Origin: Forficula auricularia
Taxonomy: Eukaryota; Arthropoda; Insecta; Dermaptera; Forficulidae
NCBI GenBank assembly: GCA_024734495.1
Contig: JALMQS010000162.1
Location: 1,364,001 to 1,428,000 of the forward strand
Direction of reading: 5' to 3'
DNA: 64,000 bases
The notes below the pieces were generated by a model. The model saw only the letters and a list, made by a program, of their open reading frames with translations. It was not told the origin of the DNA and searched no databases. Position numbers and translations under genes: made by a program. Below, one piece after another: positions 56,606 through 64,000 of this stretch. The first letter of the stretch is position 1, and the number at the start of each line of letters is the position of its first letter.

Positions 56606-56968
56606 TTAGGACTGTGTACTCAATGATGATGATAAAAATTTGTAGACCGTTACTAAATATGGAATATTTATTTTTAGGGAATAGAGAAAAAATAAAAGAT
56701 TTCAAGTTTATTTCATCTATTTATCTTACTTAATAATCTGCATTAAATGGATAATAAGATAATATTCATGTTGTTGACCTGCTCAAAAGGATCATCATGG
56801 GAACTAATTTTCTATTACCTATCATTAAAATGATTATTTCTGTTCTTGAACAGGTAGAGAGAAAGACAAATTTAACTTTAAAGTATAATACATTATAGAA
56901 AAAGGAAATATTTTCACATTGGGCTAAATATTCTACAGAGATATTTCAGATGACAGTTGATTCAATTA

Positions 56969-56969
<1 letters not shown>

Positions 56970-57027
<58 letters not shown>

Positions 57028-57130
57028 TATTTTTTAAATTCAAATTCGGACTTTTCCATATCAAATTCAGATTTTAAAAATCAAAATCAGACTTTTTCAA
57101 ATCAAATTCAGAATTTCTATAAAACCATGC
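56970..57130. repeat. (AT)n and degenerate tandem repeat
   Basis: Pure AT to 57025, then about four imperfect copies of a 20-30 bp unit (AATCAAATTCAGACTTTT). Confidence 0.75.
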
Positions 57131-57292
57131 ATATTTTACATATAAAACGTTTCCCGAGAGTATAAAATGCTAATCTTGTAAGGTTTTAGTTAATGAACTG
57201 AAAATTAATCCGGCAATATATTAGAATGCACCAAATTTTAGCTGAAAAAGTCAATCATGAAACGTAATAAAAATTTTTAAGAAAAAAATAAA

Positions 57293-58010
57293 AACCGACT
57301 TCAAAAAATTAAATGCAACAAATATAAAAATACACTAAAAGGTATAAAATAATTATTATCTTATTTACTTACAACTAAACGACGAAATATTAACACGAAA
57401 TTACTTTTTGAAGTTGGTGCCAAACAAACTATACCTATAAGCGAGCGTACCCGCCAAACGTACTAAGTAAGATCCGTCGAGTGCGATTCATAAAAGGTAT
57501 ATGTTTGGCACCAACTTCAAAAAGTAATTTCGTGTTAATATTTTGTCGTTTAGTTGTAAGTAAATAAGATAATAATTATTTTATACCTTTTAGTGTATTT
57601 TTATATTTGTTGCATTTAATTTTTTGAAGTCGGTTTTTATTTTTTTCTTAAAAATTTTTATTTTTCTTTTTAGTGATGTTATTAATAGTGATTATATCAT
57701 CAGAACTTGACCAAATTAATATGACACCATCCCTAAGACACCCCCTTTCGGATAAAAAAAGAACCATCGAAATCGGTTCATAAACAAAGAGGTTAGGTCT
57801 AAACAAACCTAATAAAAAAGGTCTAATACCTATGGAAAAAAATGGAAAAAAAAATGGGACCAATCGGAAGCTAGACTGGACCCAATGCAAAAAAAATTTT
57901 CAAAATCGGTTGACAATTGGCGGAGATATGAGGTAACATAGGCACAAAAAAAAAAAAAAAAAAAAAAAATTCAATCGAATAGAGAACCTCCTCCTTTTTT
58001 GAAGTCGGTT
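57293..58010 (+). mobile_element. fold-back element GAAGTCGGTT, copy 3
   Basis: Palindrome 57293-57635, tail to 58010 ending GAAGTCGGTT, with a poly-A run near 57950. The central loop is in the same orientation as copies 2 and 4 relative to the tail. Confidence 0.82.
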
Positions 58011-58239
58011 AAAAAATTAGAAGCAAAGTTGTAGAGGATGTAATGTTTGACATTTTCGTTTAAAAATTTTTGCAAATAAACAGCCAAAATGAGGCGGAAG
58101 GTCAAAAATGAAGATTCTAGACCTTTGAACCAAACTCAACCATCATCAGTACAAAGGTATTCAGTCAAACGCGTTTTAACTAGAAAAGATCCCGTTCTTA
58201 CTAAAAAACGGGTTTTTACTGCAACATATATATAGATAT

Positions 58240-58420
58240 AATTGAAAAGTTTTTATATTGAAGGAGACAATAAAAATTCTTGCTATTCTTGGCACAAAAA
58301 CTTTCGAAAAGTTTTTATTTTGCCGAGAGTAGCAGAGTTGTTGATTCATAGAGAGAAACAAAGAGGTTGTCCTCTGCTTGATGCAAATAAACATACACAC
58401 ACATATATATATAAAATATA
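58240..58420 (-). repeat. ribozyme-family repeat unit lacking the core
   Basis: Minus strand: TTTATTTGCATCAAGCAGAG, GACAACCTC, TGAATCAACAACTCTGCTAC, CTCTCGGCAAAATAAAAAC, TTGTCTCCTTC. The fullest body sequence of the family whose core is at 47969 and 52446. The core itself is missing. Confidence 0.55.
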
Positions 58421-58529
58421 TTGTATGTATGTATACATTATATTATTTATTTGTTTATTTATTTGACGAATTCTTACGATTTTGAAATCTAAATTCAAGA
58501 AATTTCAGTAAATTTCTTGAAGGAAAAAA

Positions 58530-59628
58530 AGATATGCCTAATTTAAATCAAATTTTTATCAATTTTATTTATCAACAATATCCAAATTATAATATTATCT
58601 TTACAGACGGCTCTAAAAGGATTGCCTGCTGAATATGTGGGAAGTGCATTTTTTGATAATACTTCGAATACTGCAAGTATGTACAAATTGCCCAAAGAAG
58701 CGTCAGTCTATACAGCTGAAGTAATAGCTATTCTGAAAGCTCTTGAATATATAAAAAATATAAACTACAGCAATCGATATTTAATATGTTCAGATTCCGC
58801 TAGCGTCTTGGAAGCTATTAAAGGTTTCCCAAAGTAAAATGTGTCATCCTACTTAATATTTGAGATAATCAATTTAATTATTTCTCTAAAGTTAAATAAC
58901 ATCACGATAGCCTTCTTGTGGGTACCAGGTCATTCTAATATACAAGGAAATGAGCAAGCTGATAGATTGGCTAATACAGCCTCTGTAACTGGTAATAGTT
59001 TGGATATATATTTACCTATCGGAGATGTCAACTCTATTATAAAAAATCATAGTTTGAAGATTTGGAATGAATATTGGAATAAGAGCTCTAAAACCAAAGG
59101 CTCTCACTTGTTTTCTATTTTACTCAAGGTCCCAAATGAGCCTTGGTTTGAGAAAATAAAATTATTCCGAAGAATATCTACTCAAATAACTCGCTTAAGA
59201 ATGGGCCATTCCCTCACTCCAGCCTATTTAAACAAAATTGGCATGAGAGAGGATCCATTATGCGGCTATGATCATATATCTTATGGAGATATCAACCATA
59301 TATATTTGGTATGCAATAGAAATGTGAAAAAAATCAATCGTTTTTATTTGGAGATCAGCAAAGAGGTTGCGTTTCCCACAAACATGAACATTTTACTCTC
59401 CTTCGAAAATCACGAAATAAAATTATCAAATAAGATATTAAAACATATTTTAGCAATCGGCCCTCTAACTAAATATGACTAAAACTAAATAGGATTAAAT
59501 AATTAAAATTATCATGAAATGCAATTAACCATGTTAAATTGAAAAAAATAAAAAAATAAATAAAATACTTATGTGCTGTCTAAATGGGCTATGTTCCCGA
59601 GGACAATAAATAAAATAAATAAAAAAAA
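58530..59628 (+). pseudogene. LINE 3' fragment with RNase H domain
   Basis: Three frames must be joined. They read FTDGSK (58604, first catalytic Asp), YTAEVIAILKALEYI (Glu), CSDSASVLEAI (Asp), then FLWVPGHSNIQGNEQADRLA (last Asp), the RNase H order of I-, Jockey- or LOA-type LINEs. A C-terminal region follows, rich in conserved W/R/H (ITRLRMGHSLTPAYL, then DPLCGYDH), and a stop at 59480. The tail TGTGCTGTCTAAATGGGC with (AAATA)n is shared with the SINE-like insert at 30950. One-base shifts lie near 58615 and 58836. The RT and endonuclease are absent. Confidence 0.85.
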
Positions 59629-59784
59629 TTATTTGATTGAAACTATAGTTTCATTATCAGTCTTTTTAATTATAAATAATATTTTTCATGGGGTCAGTAT
59701 CTATAGATACTTTACAAGACCTCCCCGAAATTCTTTTACGCCTGTTCTAAATTTCCCTGTATATATAATTAATTTTATTAAATA

Positions 59785-59960
59785 AAAATAAATAATAATA
59801 AATAAATCTTTATTCCTCGACCTGCTTAGAGATACAAGTCCTTGGTGGCTAGGTCCTCCAAACATCAATACAATCTAGCTACAATACATTAACAAACATC
59901 AATACAAATTAACTACAACAATTTAACAAATAATAAACAAGTACAAAAAAAATAGAAATG
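59785..59960 (-). repeat. LINE 3' end on the minus strand
   Basis: Minus strand ends GGACTTGTATCTCTAAGCAG, AATAAAG and an (AATA)n tail (plus 59785-59815), similar in plan to the tail at 38580. The body is an AT-rich direct repeat (CATCAATACAA..TAGCTACAA). Confidence 0.5.
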
Positions 59961-61699
59961 TATGCTCTTTAACAATTAACATGACCATAGATTTATTATT
60001 GTTTATTATTTATGATTACTAGTGTTTTATAATTATTTTATATAACGACTCATTATTATTATGGAATCTTCTAATTGCAGTCATATTAGTTATAAGAATA
60101 AATCAGGACAATATCCTCTCATGGGTTTCGTCAGAAATTGACTTAGAAGGCGTCATTTAACATTAAATTATTATTAAAAAAATCGCTTAAAATATTTAAT
60201 TTTTATATCGGCTCCCTCTATTTCAGACCCCGAAGGAAATATTCATCACTTTTTTAAAAACCCTTTCATAGTAAATTTCATCTTTCGGTTTGACGATTTT
60301 ATAATTTTAACCTCCAGCCCAGCCCTCCTAATTTCGGGTCCGATTTCAACCAAAATCAAATCAGCTCTTAATCACAATATAAAAAAATAACTTGAAATTT
60401 CGTTTTGATATCATTATTTGTTTTTGAACTAGAGCCTTTCCAAAATTTGATAACTCTATCATCTATGGTAACTCAAAGATATTTTGAGAAAATACCTCTT
60501 AAAATGATTTTTTCGATGTTCACTAAATAAGACTTTCTTATAGAACGAAAAGCCGTAATTACATTATTTTTTTTTTCTTTAAAGTGTAATTCGCCTATTT
60601 TATTTGATGAGCAATGAAAATTATTATAAAGATTGAATCCTTGGGATAAATATTTTCAGTTATTTGTAAATGTCATTTGTAAGGTTCTTCATTACCAATC
60701 TAATTTAATTTTTCATATGAATATTTTATTGAAATTTAACGCAGAATTGAAATTTTTGAGAAGAATGGAAGTCATGGACATTTAATCAAATTTTATTCAC
60801 GATTTAATTTAGTATATTTCAATCGAGAAGAACCAAGAGCATTGAACTACTTCCATTCCCAATATAATAACTTTATTGGGAAGAATGGAAGTAATTCTGA
60901 CAAAAATTTTATTAAAAATCCATTCGAAATATTTTATTTGACTGAAGGTGGAAGTGAATTCAATTACAGTTCACGAATAAATAGCAGTATTTATTAAATC
61001 AGTATCAGAGTTGTTTAATTTACGTATAAGAAAATCAAAGAGTGTGGCTTCTGATGGGGGTAAAAAAATATTTTTTTGATGTTGATGCAATTCTTGATTA
61101 AAACAAACAGATAGTGATAAATATAATAATATATTATACTGATAAATGAACTAACTTTACAAATAAAAGGTGTTAAATAAGAGACAGAGCATCAGATTTT
61201 CAGAATTTTGGGGTAGCTTTGGGCAGATGAGCCTAAAGTTATTATCGAAGGGTTGAGTTGAAACAGCCCTGAGGACCTCCATATCCTCGTTTAAATAGAA
61301 TTCTCAGTTCTAGCCGATTTCTAGCAAATCTGACAAGAATAAGAACCCAAAAAGGCGCCAGTGTTACGTAATGATCGAATCGTAATTTGTAAGCGTCAGT
61401 TTATAGCAGTGACATAATTTCAATCGAAAGGAATTGCATTAAGCAATGTTTATTATTTCACATTAAATTAAATTAATTATATATATATATTCCACCCTGA
61501 CTGGAGTAGTCGGACACTGGAAAAATCACGTTTTGAGAAAATGGAAAATATTCCCAAAATTATGTATTTGTTGTCATATTAAAACAATAATATTGGCTGA
61601 TATTATATTCTTTAAAGTATTTTAATGATCCAAGATGAATAAATATACACATAGAGATTACTAGGGATAACTCAAAATTTCGAAAAATTGACATAACCC
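59961..61699. other. AT-rich, no gene recognised
   Basis: No coding signal. Repeated short phrases GAAGAATGGAAGT occur near 60763 and 60880. Nothing assignable. Confidence 0.4.
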
Positions 61700-62020
61700 A
61701 CAACTGTAGTGGGTTTGCGACTTAGGTATATAATATCTACCTCGAAACTCAAAATCTAATCAGTTCAACACCACTACGCGCATAAATTGGATACTAATCG
61801 AACAAACGCATTCGCCAATTCGTTTATCCCTATGACATCTAGAGACTGGAACTCTATTTCCCCGACCTAGCAACTTATAACCTTCAATCTTTCAAGACCG
61901 GCATCCACAGATACCTTCGACTTCTACCCAATCCCTAAATCTCTTCTTATCTTCACGATACAAGGATCAACCGCAGACTTCAGAGGTTGTATACCTTTTT
62001 GGTGCAACTTCTTCTTGTTT
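61700..62020 (+). pseudogene. LINE RT C-terminal remnant
   Basis: Plus strand reads NAFANSFIPMTSRDWNSI, a stop, then, one frame over, FQSFKTGIHRYLRLLPNP and a stop. This is the end of the LINE type also seen at 19808-20590. Only the last 80 or so codons and a 3' UTR remain. Confidence 0.65.
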
Positions 62021-63045
62021 CAATATCATTATAAAAAAAAATCCACATTGAAAATACAAGCAATTTTAGCACCAGAAAAAACTTTCTTCGACTTTTCGTT
62101 CATGAGAGCCATCGTGGGTATCGGAATTCAGAAACACAGACAGAAAAAAATAATTTTCTCCTAATTTCACACATTTTTACACAATGGGAAAAAATAATTT
62201 AATTGAATTCAATACTAGAGCGTAGTGAGTAATCTTTGAGCCGTTCTAGTCACTCATTGTCGTGGTGGGATAAGTCGGCCAAGCCTACCAAGTAAAGTGG
62301 TATTTTAATAGCTTTTGAAAAATAAATTTTAATAAAAAACATGTAACACATAGCATTCTTTGTACACGTCCCAATTTTGACTAAACATCATTTTATTTAA
62401 TCATTGATTCATAAATTACTAATTGTCTTCATTTGAAAGTTCAAATGGGTTTGTTTAAATATCGAAAAGACACCGGTTCGGAAGGTTGTTTAAAGCGATT
62501 AAGCTTTTTTGTTTTCTCTGATTTCGCTGCTCAATTACGCTTTATATACATTTTTATTCAATCTACTAACAAGTACTAGATTATAAAGTGCGAAGTGAGG
62601 GAGTGGTTAATGGTCAGTTGTTTTTAAATACCGGTTGTTGTCTTTCTTGCGATAACTGAAAGCATACAAAACACTAAAGTAAATGCAATGATTACTTGCA
62701 TTTTTCTTTGACTTTAAAATGTTGTTATGATTCAGAGTTTCCTTGATTATTTTCCTTTTTATGCTTGGACTAATGAACAAATTGATAATTTACAAAGTTT
62801 TTTCAGTTCCTAACATTCTTATTCGATTCATCTCCTGCCAAAAACACAATTTTTGACTTTCACTTACATATCAAAGCATGAAAGTCAAAATATTAGACTT
62901 TGGCGAGCTTCAAGCTTTTTCGAAGTATCCTATCTCCAAAACGAAAAGTTATTTCACTGGGACAACTCCAAGTAATAGTAGTAGTATTCGAGGCTCTTAA
63001 GATATAGAAACTGAGTTCAGATAAAAATTTTAAGAAAAAAATAAA
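62021..63045. other. AT-rich, no gene recognised
   Basis: No coding or repeat signal apart from generic AT-rich tracts. Confidence 0.4.
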
Positions 63046-63693
63046 AACCGACTTCAAAAAATTAAGTGCAACAAATATAAAAATACACTAAAAGGTATAA
63101 AATAATTATTATCTTATTTAGTTACAACTAAACGACGAAATATTAACACGAAATTACTTTTTAAAGTCGGTGCCAAACAAACTATACCTATAAGCGAGCG
63201 TACCGCCAAACGTACTAAGTAAGATCCGTCGAGTGCGATTCATAAAAGGTATATGTTTGGCACCAACTTCAAAAGTAATTTCGTGTTAATATTTCGTCGT
63301 TTAGTTGTAACTAAATAAGATAATAATTATTTTATACCTTTTAGTGTATTTTTATATTTGTTGCACTTAATTTTTTGAAGTCGGTTTTTATTTTTTCTTA
63401 AAAATTTTATTTTCTCTTTTTAGTGATGTTATTAATAGTGATTATATCATCAGAACTTGACCAAATTAATATGACACCATCCCTAAGACACCCCCTTTCG
63501 GATAAAAAAAGAACCATCGAAATCGGTTCATAAACAAAGAGGTTAGGTCTAAACAAACCTAAACAAACCTAATAAAAAGGTCTAATACCTATGAAAAAAA
63601 ATCGAAAAAAAAATGGGACCAATCGGAAGCTAGACTGGACCCAATGCAAAAAAAATTTTCAAAATCGATTTGACAATTGGCGGAGATATATGA
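63046..63693 (+). mobile_element. fold-back element GAAGTCGGTT, copy 4, 3'-damaged
   Basis: Palindrome 63046-63386, tail to about 63693. Then a 30-bp A run at 63704-63733 replaces the normal GAAGTCGGTT end, although GCAGTCGATT at 63757 may be its decayed remnant. Confidence 0.75.
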
Positions 63694-63703
63694 AATTTTC
63701 TGG

Positions 63704-63733
<30 letters not shown>

Positions 63734-63738
<5 letters not shown>

Positions 63739-64000
63739 GAACAAATTTCTCACGCAGTCGATTAAAAATAAAATAAGTTTTAGAATCAAAACAAAACTCG
63801 CCCAAACTTGAACTAGTGTATCATGATCGTGCCTATACATGATACCTGCTCAACTCGGTATTCGGCCAAAACTGTTTCTTGAATGTCAATCGCGCTTACT
63901 ATTGTACTTATCCTTCTTGGGCTCAACAACACTGCCTTTTGTTCAACTGCCTTTAATCCAGCCTTTTATTCTTCTACCGTAGGTATACAGTGAAACCCCT
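63734..64000. other. end of window, nothing recognised
   Basis: Non-coding as far as can be seen. Confidence 0.4.

Larger units (their letters stand above)
55448..56640 (+). pseudogene. LINE reverse transcriptase, 5'-truncated, with two MITEs
   Basis: Open from about 55456 to 56124. It starts just before the catalytic FADDIALLG, followed by FRYLGSKITWDGRSEIEI, KMLLKTYVWSIAMYGCETWT and AFEMWCYRRMMNIKW. This is the palm end and thumb region of an insect LINE RT. After a frame change it continues as KYFDQIIGDMG, is cut by a MITE at 56170, resumes as QLSGDRAEWRRVVASN, is cut again by a MITE at 56422, and ends ACTCAATGATGATGATAA. The (ATG)n-like end suggests an RTE-like element. The upstream half is missing through truncation. 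No function. Confidence 0.8.

Overview
The window looks like insect nuclear DNA. It is very AT-rich and intron-containing, and it is crowded with mariner, hAT, Helitron-like and LINE elements. Only two pieces of ordinary host genes are recognisable: the first coding exon of a gustatory-receptor-like gene (931-1773, +) and one internal exon of a PRXamide/neuromedin-U-type neuropeptide GPCR (49042-49516, -). The species and order cannot be fixed from the sequence. A run of exactly 100 N (36256-36355) marks an assembly gap.

Layout. 1-4 kb: GR exon, then a mariner copy with a frameshift, then a tiny Helitron-like element. 4.2-8.4 kb: a nearly complete APE-type LINE whose two ORFs are broken only by single-base frameshifts. 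8.4-15 kb: unclassified AT-rich DNA with tRNA-like repeats and hairpins. 15-18.3 kb: a tandem array of roughly 0.4 kb units, invaded by fold-back elements. 18.7-21.4 kb: a mariner carrying a MITE that has grown a 20-bp minisatellite, and also a truncated LINE. 22.9-31.1 kb: nested inverted repeats, including a mariner-like element that holds a SINE-like insertion. 31-36 kb: fold-backs and another tandem array. 37.9-48.5 kb: a LINE 3' end and three hAT-type elements. 49-55 kb: the GPCR exon set among ribozyme-bearing repeats. 55.4-62 kb: three LINE remnants, MITEs and a fold-back. 63-64 kb: a further fold-back copy.

The most interesting signal is a recurrent motif, CUGANGA - helix II - GAAA, which is the conserved core of hammerhead self-cleaving ribozymes. 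I find it intact at seven places (408, 13689, 15366, 18037, 24562, 47969, 52446) and decayed at several more. It lies inside at least four unrelated-looking short repeat families, some arranged as head-to-head inverted dimers. Helix II differs between copies but keeps its pairing. This fits Penelope-like or retrozyme-type non-autonomous retroelements. Cleavage activity and the flanking helices I and III are inference.

Several insertions can be dated relative to one another because the repaired target reads through: MITE into mariner, LINE into mariner, MITE into ribozyme repeat, two MITEs into a LINE, and SINE into a mariner-like arm. The window therefore records a layered transposition history more than a functional gene neighbourhood.
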